A DNA stretch of 64,000 nucleotides from Hippopus hippopus (GCA_946811185.2 OX328098.1:26793084-26857083), one strand, 5' to 3'; positions 30,300 through 41,859 are shown, counted from the first letter of the stretch. Translations and numbers: made by a program. Notes: generated by a model not told the origin, from the sequence alone.

Positions 30300-30480
30300 T
30301 TAACCGAACAATTCTGTGTTCTAACAACACTGAGGTAGGAGACCTGTGAAAAACACTGTGAAAAACAAAGAAAATGCCGGTAAACAGCATTTTCTCTAGT
30401 TCCCAACACATTTCCTACAATATAAAAGACAATAATCACAACTTGAATTACATTTGATTTGTCATCTGCAAAATGCTTCC
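30300..30480 (+). mobile_element. Degenerate family F copy
   Basis: ACCGAACAATTCTGTG, CACTGAGGTAGGAGACC, core AAAGAAAATGCCGGTAAAC / GCATTTTCTC. Upstream (30116-30299) an AACAAGAGCACTAACACTC start resembles family E 5' ends, followed by another F core scrap at 30236. Confidence 0.55.
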
Positions 30481-30910
30481 AAATTTTTCTCTTTTTCTCG
30501 CCAGGTTATTGCAATCTTTCTCCCTTTGGATCGAAAATACAAAGGACCATTAGGTAAAGGGAACAAATAGCCTATAATATGGAGATGGATAAATTCTGTT
30601 ATTTCAACTAAATGTCAAAGGTCATAACACCAAGAAACAATAGCTTTGCATGACCTTTAGTACTAGTAATTACAAAGTCCATCCAGCGAGCCATCATCAC
30701 CTGGCAGCTCTGTCAGTAATATACAAGTCTCGTAACCCTGTGGTTGCAGGTAAAAATCCTGGTTTGACAAAATAATTCCTGCAGAATGAGATGACACCCG
30801 TAGCAAAAAAAAAACCTCAACTTTTCTCTCATTTCCACTCATTATCAACTATTGTACTATTTGTTCTATTTGAACTCTACCACATGACAAAATTTTAATC
30901 TCATTAAAAT
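30481..30910. other. Unassigned stretch
   Basis: No repeat or coding signal recognised. Confidence 0.4.
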
Positions 30911-30913
30911 TAA

Positions 30914-31362
30914 CTCTTTCCTACACAATCTAGGGTTCCAACGACCCTGAGGAAATAGCCTTTTCAAAACTTTGTGGGAAAAGAAGAAAATGCTGGTAAT
31001 CAGGACTTTCTCTATTTCCCACCACATTTTCTGCACTAAAAAGACAAACAACATAACATGAGTTAGTTACCAGCATTTCTCCTTTACCTGCACCTTCACT
31101 GACAATTACCATCATCCAGCTACATTTGTCATCAGCAAATGCTTTCAATTTGGACAAGTCTAAAAGTTTATTGATTGGTATTTAGAGTTTAAAGCATTTG
31201 CAGACAACAAAATTATTGCAATGAGGCTCAAACTGTAGGATTCTTATTTTAAAAGAGTAGAATATACAGTGGGAATAGGAGAAAATGCAGGTTACCAGCG
31301 TTATCTTTTTTCCCCACAATGTTTCAGAAGCCTTTTTCAACATGATCATTGTGTGGTAAAGG
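30914..31362. mobile_element. Two family F copies, opposite orientations
   Basis: About 30914-31192 (plus; expanded by a second core fragment GTTACCAGCATTTCTCC) and about 31195-31362 (minus; left end missing; ends GTGTGGTAAAGG). Confidence 0.65.
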
Positions 31363-31588
31363 AGTACAGCTGTTTTATGCCATTTCTACTATATTACAGC
31401 TGTGTCACAGCCATAATCTATTTTTTTCACCTATTTTTGCCTTTTTTTTTTCTTGTGTAAGGCTCGGGGTAGTCAAACCTTGCCAAAGGAAACTACACCA
31501 CAAAAAAACAATGTGACAAGTATAAAACAGTGAGCCACTGGATCAGAAATACTGTAACCACTGATCTTTTCCTACAGAAGGCCCATAA

Positions 31589-31898
31589 CGATTGATTGAT
31601 TGTATGGTGTTTAACGCCATTTTCAACATTATTTCAGTTATATCTAGGCAACCAGTGAACCTATCCATACTTTCCTGGAGTCTCTTTAACTAGTACTCTG
31701 CACAATATTCTTTCCAAGCCACTGGCTGCTTTCCCACATAAGTATTGTCGAAACAATGGTAAGCAGTGGGAGAGGAATGAATCCTGTCGCAATGACTATC
31801 ATCAATCCTCGGAAAGAAATTGGTCAAGCCAGGGATTGAACCCACGACCCCTTGTTCTCAAGTCCTGTACGCTATCAACTGAGCTACTGGGGCTCGGC
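31589..31898 (-). mobile_element. SINE-1, full length with target duplication
   Basis: AGGCCCATAA at 31579-31588 and 31899-31908. In sense orientation: head CCCCAGTAGCTCAGTTGATA (A-box) and GGGTTCAATCCC (B-box), body with TTGGAAAGAATATTGTGC, tail GTTAAACACCATACAATCAA. Best reference copy of SINE-1 here (310 bp). Confidence 0.95.
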
Positions 31899-32150
31899 AG
31901 GCCCATAAGGAACTTGAATAACTGCCCTGGGTTCTGGCAATATGGTCATTCCATTACAGTTAAACCATGTATACAACTATACATGCATGTGAAAGCTCTT
32001 GTATTATAAGTCATTTCTTTGCAGTAAACCATTGTATACAACTATACATGTACATAAAAGTTTGAGCAATGAAAAGCAAAGTGTTTAAGTAAAATGCACT
32101 TCAGCATACCGCACACACTCTCCTAAATTTACCATACTACCTCAAATTCA

Positions 32151-32468
32151 CACACATACAGTTGTTCCAAACAGAAATACCATACTCTCTCAAATTAATA
32201 TCCCTACAGTTGTTCCAACTAGAAATTGCATACTGTATCAAAATAACACCCCTACATTTGGTTTAACTAAAATTACTGTACTGTCTCAGATTAACACCTC
32301 TACAATTGTTACAATTAGAAATACGGTACTGTCTCAAATTGACACTCCTACAAAAATTCGACCTAGAAATGTGGTAATGTTTAAATTAACAACCATTCTG
32401 TTAGTCCAACAAAAAATAACATATTCTCTCAAGTTAACTACCCTACAATCGTTACAATTAGAAATGTG
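32151..32468. repeat. 48-bp minisatellite, about seven units
   Basis: Unit approx. TCAAATTAACACCCCTACAA then TTGTTACAACTAGAAATAC then GGTACTGTC. Units begin near 32151, 32200, 32248, 32296, 32344, 32391 and 32439, each with ~20-30% divergence. No link to the surrounding transposons. Confidence 0.85.
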
Positions 32469-32474
32469 AAAAAA

Positions 32475-33235
32475 TCCGAGTTCTTCAAACAATCACAAAG
32501 TTTAAGGACCCTGAGCAAGAAGGCTTTTAAAACACTGTAGAAAAAAGAAGCGAATGCAGGTAAGCTGTATTTTCACTTTTTTCCACAATGTTTTCAAAAC
32601 CTTTCAGAAATAAATTACATCATTTAAACTACACTTGAACCAGTTTAGAATTTCATTGTGAGATAAAGAGTTAATGCCCCTGCAAAATGCTTTCAAGGCA
32701 AAGGAAGATGTTCAAACATACAAAAGTTTCTACGCTCAAGGGGAATATAATTCCTGAATGTTTAAAGCAGACATCTTCAAACTCTATCTTGCACATCTAG
32801 TTTCTGGTTATTGTTGTTTCATAACAGTACAGATAACCCTTCCCACGACACAAAATTTAGGCTTGTCCAAATCTAAAGCATTTGCAGATGACAAATTCGA
32901 TATTACTAAAAATATTGAAATGTTTTGGAATGGGTAAAAAACTTTGTTAGAAAAGGAGAAAATACTGATTAGCAGCATTTTCTCCTTATCCTACAATGTT
33001 TTCAAAAGCAATCTTCTTAAAACTTGGGATTTTGTAGGTTAATTCTTTAGCAAAGGACAAAATTGTAGACTTCTCCGAATTAATAGCATTTTGTAGGCGA
33101 CAAATTCACTGTGACTCGAACAACCCGATATGGTTTTAAATGGTACAAAATAATGTTGGGCAAAAAAGAAAATGCTGCTTACGAGTATCTTCTCCTTTTC
33201 CCCCAGTTTTTTCAAACACCTCTATCCTTAAAATC
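32475..33235. mobile_element. Three degenerate family F copies
   Basis: About 32475-32673 (plus, ends GATAAAGAG TTAA), 32838-33030 (minus; GGCTTGTCCAAATC, core with ATACTGATTAGCAGC) and 33037-33235 (minus; shares the neighbouring TTAA; core ATGCTGCTTACGAG). Confidence 0.7.
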
Positions 33236-33690
33236 ACAACAGCTGAAAAAAGTAAGCAAAGTGGGTGTTAAAATACATCTGAATTTCAATCATACTTTTT
33301 AAAAGTCCAAGTGACAGGAAAAATGAATTTCAGAACCAGGTAAAACATGAACAAAAGATGGAGCTACCTTGCAACTTTTAACCTACTTTTGAAATTCATT
33401 GTCCTCCCAGTGACTAACACTTGAACCGACTATAAAATAACAAATTGTCACCTTCACAATAATTTACATACTTTTAAATAGTATGATCTGAATTTGAATG
33501 CATTTTAGCATCTGCTTTGTTTACTTTTGGCAGCTCTTGGGACTATAAGATATGGAAAACAAGCGTTTGTTTAGTAAAGCATTAAAACAGAGAGTGGACT
33601 TTGCCACATAAATAATTATGCCTATGTATTAAGTACACTGACAAGTAGACAGATGGATAGGCAAAAGGATTGTCAGACAGATCGACAGAC
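33236..33690. other. Unassigned stretch
   Basis: No repeat or coding signal recognised. Confidence 0.45.
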
Positions 33691-33945
33691 TGATTTGAGT
33701 TTCCAACTTTATTAGAAAGTGATCTCCATGAAGGAAAGTGTTTTTTGCAGATTTTCAGGTTACTTCAGTTGTATCACGGCCACAGCTAACATTTTCATGT
33801 ATGTCCTGGGTTTCACCAGTTCTAGGCTAGGGCTCGGAAGTGTCTTGCACAAGGACAATCCCACGAAAAACCCCATGCTTCCAGTATGGCCCCAACCCAG
33901 AGCCTTCAGGTTACCAGTCCTACCCTGAGCCACACAGGACCCTAC
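33691..33945 (-). mobile_element. SINE-3 relic
   Basis: GTCCTGGGTTTCACCAG, GGCTAGGGCTCGGAAG, CTTGCACAAGGACAATCCC and the head remnant GAGCCACACAGGACCC. The tail end is decayed. Confidence 0.7.
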
Positions 33946-34049
33946 AAACTGACAAGAAGAAAAAATGGATAGACAAAAAAATTGACATAGAGACAGACTG
34001 ATTCCAGTCTACCCACAAACAAGAAATATCTTTAAAAAAAAGATAGACG

Positions 34050-34573
34050 GCGTAAGAGGCACTTGGATATGAATACAGTTAAATTCGTTTGTAGTTGATC
34101 TATAATATGAAGAGAAATTATGAAAACAGTTCTGAAAGTAGCCTTTTAAATTGTTTTGCATACGGTTGAAAGCGTAATTATCAATAACATTTAAGAATGG
34201 GGAAGCATGCTTTTGTACTTAAATGAAGCACCTTTCAAACATCGATGATTTGTCGTTATCAGAAGGCGGGGTTTTATCACACCTCTCAATGCTTGACCAC
34301 ACCCACTTACTCTTACTAAGAGTATTTTAGTATGAACCCAGTTTCTTCGTAAACAAAGAAATAAAACCGATTGTTCCCCTAAGTAGGCATAGTTTCTTGC
34401 GAATTGAATCACCAAATTCAAGCTATAACATCTTTTTTCATTGTAACGAGAAACGTAACAAGTTGTTTTACAACCCGTTTTCGTGTAAGACATTAGAGCA
34501 GTAGCCTGCCGTCGCAGTTCGTATTCGGTTTTACGCGAGGAAAAACGGGTACCAAGCCTCTTACACTAAACAA
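34050..34573. other. Possible unassigned transposon
   Basis: GTAAGAGGCACTTGG at ~34050 and its rough complement CCAAGCCTCTTAC at ~34552-34564 may be inverted ends; no flank duplication is clear. The stretch is CpG-richer than its surroundings. The 100-codon minus frame (34191-34493) has no recognised domain. Confidence 0.3.
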
Positions 34574-34892
34574 AATAGAAAACTTGCCAATACTCATTGC
34601 TTTTAGTTTATCCATATGATATAGATTATGGATGTTTTGCTAGAATTTAACATCTGTATGGCCATAAAGTACAACTTTACATAGGTGAATGAGAGCATTA
34701 GGTGATTTTTTCAGTCATAAACACTTTTATCCAATGTCGGTAAATTTCTACTGTGACCTTTATTTTTTTGCGTAGTTTACATATATTTGGCCAATCACAA
34801 AATGAGTACTAATTCATTTCCTCCTAGTACTCGAAGTAGGTCAAAAGTGAGATCATACAGCTAAGCCTAAAAAAGTTGTATCACAGGGGATT
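34574..34892. other. Unassigned stretch
   Basis: No repeat or coding signal recognised. Confidence 0.4.
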
Positions 34893-34896
34893 TTAA

Positions 34897-35102
34897 CCCT
34901 TAGGCTGCTAGGCACAACTCACTGACCTTTAGCAGAAAGCGTAGATCAAGATCAGACTGAACAGAACATGCAGTCTGATCTTTGATCTACACTGTCTGAT
35001 AGGGAGATGTTTTTCCCAAACAAGTAAGTTTGAAATAGCAGCGTTTGGGTTTTTACAAATGGGCCCGAAAGATTTCATTTAACCTTACTTAGCAGGATAA
35101 GG
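34897..35102. mobile_element. Family H, intact copy in a TTAA site
   Basis: TTAA at 34893-34896 and 35103-35106. Ends CCCTTAGGCTGCTAGG and CTTAGCAGGATAAGGG are imperfect inverted repeats. Core GATCAAGATCAGACTG / GCAGTCTGATCTTTGATC, then TACACTGTCTG. It defines family H as a second TTAA-targeting MITE. Confidence 0.85.
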
Positions 35103-35210
35103 GTTAATGAAAAGATGTCTCTATGGATGAAGGCAGGTCAACAAGATAACGATCACAAGTTCATCACAAGATTTCCTTTCCTCAAGAACTTAACCCTTGT
35201 CAAATTTAAC

Positions 35211-35790
35211 CCTTTACCACACAGTCTGGAGTTTTAACAACTCTGGAGAAGAAGGCTTCTGAAAACAGAGCTGATTTTTCGAAGGGTCATTTAGAGTTTG
35301 GATTGTTTAGTATAGGTTAATGCCTGTTATAAGCACCTTTTCCTTCTGACAGAATGTATGTACTTAACTGTTTTCTTGTATTAACACCTTACAGCACTTT
35401 AATAACCCTTCAGAGAAGGGGGTCTTTGAAAACATTGAGGGAAAAGAAGAAAATGCTGCTAACCAACATTTTATCTTTTTTCCATTATATTTTCTACTAT
35501 TTCCAAGACAGATCAAATCGAATCACTTCATTATAATTAAAGGCAAGATCTCAAAATATGATTTTAACTCTTTACCATACAACAAGCTGTTCCAAATTCA
35601 ACATACAGTATTTACAGACGACATATTAAACTTGGCTGAAATTATTGAATTTGTTTTTGAAAGGTTAGAAAACTTTGTAGGAAAAGGAGAAAATGCTGGT
35701 TACCAGCATTTTCACCTTTTCCCACAATTTTTTTTCAAGTCTTATTTCCCAGGGTCATGAAAACTCAGTATGCAACTAAAATCTGCAAGT
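35211..35790. mobile_element. Three family F copies, one internally deleted
   Basis: 35211 to about 35318 (plus left half joined to a minus-type right half, core deleted), about 35382-35550 (plus, decayed right end) and about 35568-35790 (minus; core ATGCTGGTTACCAGCATTTT intact, right TIR lost). Confidence 0.7.
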
Positions 35791-35898
35791 GATTTCAATT
35801 TTGACTTGTCTAGAATTTTGTCTTCAAAGAAAGAGCTAAAATTCAATTCAAGATGATAGTCTCATATTTCACATACTGGTACTTAAGCCACGCTCTGG

Positions 35899-36135
35899 TT
35901 GATTAATTGATTGATTGATTTCATTGGAGTTTAATGCCGTTTTAAAAGCATTTCCTGGCTTTATCACACCAGTACTGACACAACTTTCTTTCCAAGTCAC
36001 AGACTACTTTCTCACATGCATCATAGGTGAGAGGCCAAAAATTGCCGAAAAGAGAGTTTGCCTCAACTGGGTATTGAACTCACAACCACCGGGTCACAAG
36101 TCAGACACAGTAACCACTGAGCTACCCAGCTGGAT
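35899..36135 (-). mobile_element. SINE-2 inside the G end
   Basis: Duplicated target GCCACGCTCTGG (35887-35898) / GCCATACTCTGG (36136-36147). Tail complement TTGATTAATTGATTGATTG; internal deletion of the part after the GCCGTTTTAA block; head CCACTGAGCTACCCAGC. Confidence 0.85.
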
Positions 36136-36162
36136 GCCATACTCTGGCAAAAGGAGGTTTAA

Positions 36163-36337
36163 CCCTTTACGTACAAAGTCTTAGAGTCTAAATCGAAAGC
36201 AGGTGCACATGACAAATGAAATGTGGCTCAACGAAAGCATTATGGGAAAAGGAGAGATTGCTAATTACCAGTGCTTCCTCGTTTACCATGTTTTCAAAAG
36301 CCTCAATTGTTAAAACTAGGGATGGTGCTGTAAAGGG
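36163..36337 (-). mobile_element. Family F copy inside the G end
   Basis: TTAA at 36159-36162 and 36338-36341; the G consensus has a single TTAA at this point (GGTTTAATGCATC), so the duplication is directly visible. Shortened core with ATTGCTAATTACCAGTGC. Confidence 0.9.
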
Positions 36338-36522
36338 TTAATGCATCTCTGTAATGTATCTTACCAAGCAAGTCATCATAATTATAATGATGAATCCATA
36401 AAATCCATAACAACCAACCAACCAAGTCAAGCCATAGAATAGTCCTTGGACATGCAGAACATTTACAAAAGGCAAAAATTTTCGACCATTTCAGGATTGC
36501 ATTTGTCAAAAAGTGCACCATA

Positions 36523-36701
36523 CTGTATACGTGGATATACAAAAAAATTGCGAATTACCAGTTATGGACATTTTGCGCACGGAAATGTTTGCGAATTCAA
36601 GATACTCGTTATTTATTGGTATATTTGTGGTAATATATGCCAACAGAAAAGTTTGCAAACTTTTAAAATTCGCGAAAACACAAAAATTTCCACTTATACA
36701 G
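36523..36701. mobile_element. Tc1/mariner-like MITE in a TA site
   Basis: TA at 36521-36522 and 36702-36703. Ends CTGTATACGTGGATA and TTTCCACTTATACAG are near-perfect inverted repeats; interior has several TTGCGAATT/AATTCGCG motifs. The 79- and 89-codon frames crossing it are artefacts. Confidence 0.75.
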
Positions 36702-36859
36702 TACTTACCTTATGATTTCGTTTAGCTGTATTGCATTGGATCTCTGGTAACAGTAAAAGGTTGTGGTCACATGTTAAAATGAGCTGGTCATTCCAACTGA
36801 AAATATAAAGACAATCATTAGAAATAATTATCCTTCACTAGACAATCCCTTATTTAAAC

Positions 36860-37470
36860 CTAGTTTCCCAAGCAACAAAATTCTGGACCGGACCAAATTG
36901 AAAGCATTTGCAGACGACAAATTAAACGAAGCTTGAATGATTTCTGTCTTTGATAGGGTAAAAAACAGTGTGGAAAAAGGAGAAAATGCTGGTTACCAGC
37001 ATTTTCTCCTTTTCCCACAATGTTTTCAAAAGCCTTCTCTTTCAGTCGTTAAAACTTGGGATTGTGAGGTACAGTGTTAAACCCTTTCCCAAACAAACCC
37101 AACTTTTAACCCTTTACCACATGACAAAATTTCAGACTAGTTCAAATTAAAAAGCATTTGCAGATCACAAAAAAACATGGATCAATTGCTGAACTTTGTC
37201 TTGGAATGGGTAGAAAACATTGTGGGAAAAGGAGAAAATGCTGGTTACCAGCATTTTCTCATTTTCCCACAGTTTTCAAAAGCATTCTTCCTTAGGGTAG
37301 TTAAAAGGTGGCATTGTGTGATAAAGGGTTAACAATCCTGGGAAAAAAGGCTTTTGAAAAATTAACATTTCTCCTTTTCCCACAATGTTCTCTATCCTAC
37401 CATAGCCATCTAATTAATATTTGTCATCTGCAAGTGCTTTCAATTTGGATCAGTCTGAAATTTTGTCGAT
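36860..37470. mobile_element. Three family F copies
   Basis: About 36860-37080 (minus; very good core), 37110-37328 (minus; TTAA 37106-37109 and 37329-37332; core from ATTGTGGGAAAAGGAGAAAA) and about 37333-37470 (plus; first core arm deleted). The last two share one TTAA. Confidence 0.85.
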
Positions 37471-37621
37471 TGGGCCTAATAAAAAATGTGTTTAGGGTTT
37501 CCCTACCCTACCTAGAAAATGCTGCCGACCCTGAACTTTTTACGATACGATTGAAAAAAAAAAAATATCTGTCGGGTGTGATTTCTGTACATAGTACATG
37601 TAAAAAGTTTCTGGAAAAAAA

Positions 37622-39974
37622 CAAGAGGGCCATGATGGCCCTGAAGTCGCTCACCTGAGCCTTTTGATCAAACATGACCCATTTCCAATCTCTTCAGAGG
37701 TATTAAGACAAACACTCTGACAAACACTCATTAGTATTGGGCTTACAAATATGGCCTCTACAGTGCACACAAGCTTTTTCTACAATTTGTCTCAGCGGCC
37801 TACTTGACATGTAGAAATTATCCAGACATACTTTCCGACAAACTTTCATGAGTATTTGAGAGAAAATGTGGCCTGTAGGGTGTATAAAAGGTTTTTCCGA
37901 GATTTGACCTAGTGACCTAGTTTTTTATCCAAAATGACCCATATTCATACTAGTCTAAGATATTATCAAGACAAACATTCATAGCAAATTTCAAGATTAT
38001 TGGTGATGAATAGCGTTTTAAGGCCCGTCGACAACTTAGGTCATATTGGGCGCACTTACTTAGTAAACAATAATGCGAGGTGAAAATAACATACATGTGC
38101 AACAACATAAGACAAACATGATAAATGAGGAATGGACGAAACACAAAATGATGCCCCTTTTGTCGCCTTTCACGACATGCATGCTGTCACTTTTGTTCCG
38201 CCAGATGAAATGGCAGATGTGACGATCGCGGGACTGCAGTGGTTTATTCTTATACCCCCGATTAAACCACACGGGGTCCCACAGGCCAATTGATTCCCAT
38301 TCCAAACCCTATTTACATCGAGAAAAAAATACAGGATTTGGAATAAGAACTACCCATCCTGCTGCAATCCTACGAATTACGAGGAAAGCAGCCGTTTGTC
38401 TCTAATTTTAGTCGCCTTCTACGACATGCCATAGAGAAAGGCTCAAGATTATTGGACTGAAAATGTGGCCTCTAGAGCGTACACATGGTTTTTCAAGGAT
38501 GAAACTTGGTGACCTAGTTTTTATTCCATGTGACCCATTTTCAAACTCATGCAAGATATCATCAAGACAAACATTCTAACAAAAGTTTAAAGAATATTGG
38601 ACTGTAATTATAGTACAAAAGGTTTTTCCGAGATTTGACCTTGTGACCTAGTTTTTTATCCAACGTGACCCATTTTCATACTAGTCAAAGGAATTATCAA
38701 GACAAACATTCTGACCGAATTTCAAGATTATTGGACTGAAAATGTGGCCTCTAGAGCTTACATGAGGTTTTTCTAAGACTTGACCTGGTAACCTAGTTTT
38801 TGACCTGACATGACCCATTTTCAATCTCATCCAAGCTATCATCATGGCAAAGATTCTGACCAACTTTAAAGAGCATTGGACTGAAAATGTGGCTTCTGGA
38901 GTGTACACAAGGTTTTTCCAAGATTTGACCTAGTGACCTAGTTTTTGACCCCACATGGCCACTTTCGAACTCGTCTGCAATATTATCAAGACAAACATTC
39001 TGACCCAATTTCAAGAGAATTGGACAGAAATTGTGGCTTCTGGAGCATACACAAGGTTTTTTTTAAGATTTGACCTAGTTTTTGACCCAACATGGCCCAT
39101 TTTCAAATTTATCAGAGATATCATCAAGACAAACATTCTGACCAACTTTCAAGAGTTTTGGACTGAAAATGTGGCCTCTAGAGCATACACAAGGTTTTTT
39201 CTAAGATTTGACCTGGTGACCTAGTTTTTGACCTGACATGGCCCATTTTCGAAATCGTCCGAGATATCAGCAAGACAAACATTCTGACCAACTTTCAAGA
39301 GTATTGGACTGAAAATGTGGCCTCTAGAGCGTACACAAGGTTTTTCTAAGATTTCATCTAGTGACCTAGTTTTTGACCCAACATGGCCCATTTTCAAATT
39401 TATCAGAGATATCATCAAGACAAACATTCTGACCAACTTTCAAGAGTTTTGGACTGAAAATGTGGCCTCTAGAGCATACACAAAGTTTTTTCTAAGATTT
39501 GACCTGGTGACCTAGTTTTTGACCTGACATGGCCAATTTTTGAACTCGTCCGAGATATCAGCAAGACAAACATTCTGACCAACTTTCAAGTTTTTTCTAA
39601 GATTTGACCTGGTGACCTAGTTTTTGACCTGACATGGCCAATTTTTGAACTCGTCCGAGATATCAGCAAGACAAACATTCTGACCAACTTTCAAGTTTAT
39701 TGGACTGAAAATGTGGCCTCTAGAGCGTACACAAGGTTTTTCTAAGATTTCACCTAGTGACCTAGTTTTTCACCCCACATGGCCCATTTTCAAATTTGTC
39801 TGAGATATCATCAAGACAAACATTCTGACCAACTTTCAGGAGTATAAGACTGAAAAGATGGCCTCTAGAGCATACACAAGGTTTTTCTAAGATTTGACCT
39901 GGTGACCTAGTTTTTGACCCGACATGGCCCATTTTAAAACTTGTCCGAGATATCATCAAGACAAACATTCTTGC
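37622..39974 (+). mobile_element. Family A element A2, 5' end plus array
   Basis: 5' end ACAAGAGGGCCATGATGGCC with CGCTCACCTGAGC at 37648-37660, then about a dozen monomers of ~140-150 bp (some shortened or locally duplicated, e.g. 39498-39700). Interrupted by a retroposon at 38004-38442. The array stops at 39974 in an F core scrap; the GGAC region and 3' end are missing. Confidence 0.85.
38004..38442 (-). mobile_element. Retroposon inserted in A2
   Basis: TCAAGATTATTGG at 37991-38003 and 38443-38455 is a perfect 13-bp target duplication. The minus-strand tail reads GCCTTAAAACGCTATTCATC, like the SINE tails here. Two copies of GTCGCCTTYYACGACATGC lie at about 38162 and 38411. No A/B-box pair is recognised. 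A LINE-derived or 5'-extended SINE is possible. Confidence 0.75.
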
Positions 39975-40126
39975 AAACATTGTAGGAAAAGAAAATGCTA
40001 GCTTTTCACATCTTCTAGAGTAAGTTTGTTTTTCGTATCCTTATTGGTACAAAATTCAGGATTTAAAAGATTAATTCATCTCTGCATGAACATTATACCT
40101 TTGCCTTACTCAAACATATTCCTTAA

Positions 40127-40480
40127 CTCTTTACCAAAAAACAAATTCTAGTACCTTCTAAACTGAAAGCATCTGCAGCCAACAAATTTTAAACATGATT
40201 AAAATTAGCCTGATTTCTTCGATAGGGTAGAAAAAGTTGTGGAAAAAGGAGAAAATGCTGGTTACCAGCATTTTCTCCTTTTCCAACAATGTTTTCAAAA
40301 GACTTCTCCTTTAGGGTCGTTAAAACACGGGATTGTTTGGTAAAGGGTTAACACTTTGGCTGCTTTGAGCTACTCAATGCCTTTTTGCTGACAATGCAGG
40401 TCAAGATCAGACTGCATCTTTTTCCACAATGTTTTTTAAAGCCTTTTTCATAGGGTTTTCAGACCAAGGAATTATTTGGT
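40127..40480 (-). mobile_element. Family F copy, then H and F scraps
   Basis: 40127-40347 is flanked by TTAA (40123-40126, 40348-40351), with core AAAAGGAGAAAATGCTGG and complement. Then an H scrap (CAGGTCAAGATCAGACTGCA at ~40400) runs directly into an F right half (TTTTTCCACAATG to TTTGGTAAAGG). Confidence 0.8.
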
Positions 40481-40694
40481 AAAGGACTTAATGGCAAGCT
40501 GAATATAGTAAAGAGGCAATAAAAAGACCACTGACTGCTTACAGGGAAAAAAGAGTCAATTTTTTAAAATCTGAATAAAATGAAATCCAACACCGAAAAT
40601 TTGTAAATCTACCCTATATAATATATTATATGCATAAATACCACTGACTGGGCACTGAATCTGTGAAAGATCAATTTCATTGACTGATAAAGAC

Positions 40695-41432
40695 TTAACT
40701 ATCATTTTAGACTTGTCCAAATTGAAAGCATTTGCAGATGACAAATTCCTCTTCTTTCTGAGGGTCTTTAGAACTTAGGACTATGTAGTAAAAAGTCAAA
40801 CATTTCCCAAACAAAGAATTTAAGAATCATCAAAATTGAAAGCATCACTCTGCTGAGGACAATTTAGCAGCTTTTTTTCTTTTCCCACAATGTTTTCAAA
40901 AGGCATCTTCCTCGTGGTTGTTAAAACATGGGATTGTGTGGTACAGGGCCAAACTTGAAGTCTGCAAATGCTTTTGATCTGAACAAGACTGGTAAAGATC
41001 ATTCTTTCCCAAATAATGAATTTTAGAATTTTCATTTAGAATTAAAAGCATCAGTTGGTGACAAATTAAAAATCTTCACAAATGAACAGAAGTTTTCTGA
41101 CAGGGTAGAAAACATTGTTGGAAAAAGAGAAGATACTACTTATCAGCATTTTCCCTTTTTCCCACACTGTTTTCAAAAAGGCTTCTTCCTTAGTCATTAA
41201 CCCCTATATCACACAAACCTGTGTTGAAAAGATCCCTGAGAAAGAAGCCCTCTTGAACATACATGTATTGTAAACACATTGTGGGAAAAGTACAAATGCT
41301 GGTAACAATATTTTCTTCCCTTTCAGAGACTTTCAGGGACAAATTTCATGAATTGAGTTCATTTTATTTGTTATCTGCAACAGCTTTGAAATTGAACGAG
41401 TCTCAAATTTTGTCCTTTGGTGAAGGATTAAA
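40695..41432. mobile_element. Cluster of decayed family F copies
   Basis: Pieces at 40703-40745 (GACTTGTCCAAATTGAAAGC), 40800-40960 (core deleted), about 41005-41192 (minus; core with ATACTACTTATCAGC) and about 41195-41432 (plus; TTAACCCCTATATCAC to GGTGAAGGATTAA). Confidence 0.65.
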
Positions 41433-41555
41433 AACATGGGATTGGTGAAAGGTTAAGTCCGTTTCACCTTCTGTGCAGTCTGATCTTAAACTTCCTGTTA
41501 GCTACAACTCAAGTTGGGTTTAGCACACGATGTCATATCAATAACAATAAATACA

Positions 41556-41760
41556 CTCTTTACCATACGACAAAATTTTAGACTTGAGTGACCAAGGGTC
41601 CAGTGGCACTCGGCTGCTGTCATTGGGGGAATTAACATACCAGCACTTTGGTAGAAGCAGTCTTGGCCCTCAGCCACAAGATTCACATAAATGTTTGCTA
41701 AGTCAGGGGTCCAAGTCCCTGATTGTTAAAGTAAAACACTGAAGTCCAAGTCCAATTCCA
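41556..41760. other. F left end joined to an unmatched ~170-bp block
   Basis: CTCTTTACCATACGACAAAA and TTTTAGACTTGAG are the start of a minus F copy. The sequence then changes to a GC-richer block with no match in the window; a 62-codon minus frame spans it but shows no domain. Confidence 0.4.
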
Positions 41761-41859
41761 TATTGATATCTTTATTTAAGCATGTAATTATATTAATTTT
41801 GTGGATCTTTCGATATTATTTGTTACGGAATGCTCATGACTATTCTAGTACTTTCGGTG

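Larger units (their letters stand above)
35886..36520 (-). mobile_element. Family G copy carrying SINE-2 and F insertions
   Basis: The G sequence is read in three pieces: AGCCACGCTCTGG, then CTCTGGCAAAAGGAGGTTTAA, then TTAATGCATCTCTGTAATG through CATGCAGAACATTTAC. Removal of the SINE (35899-36135 plus one duplicate) and the F (36163-36337 plus one TTAA) restores a G end like that at 48.0 kb. The far end is lost near the MITE at 36523. Confidence 0.8.

Noticed and set aside
31830..31898. tRNA gene on the minus strand
   Set aside because: It is the head of a full SINE-1 with a target duplication on both sides.
34191..34493. 100-codon minus frame in a CpG-richer block
   Set aside because: No recognisable domain or splice context; the block may be a transposon. 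Reported only as unassigned.
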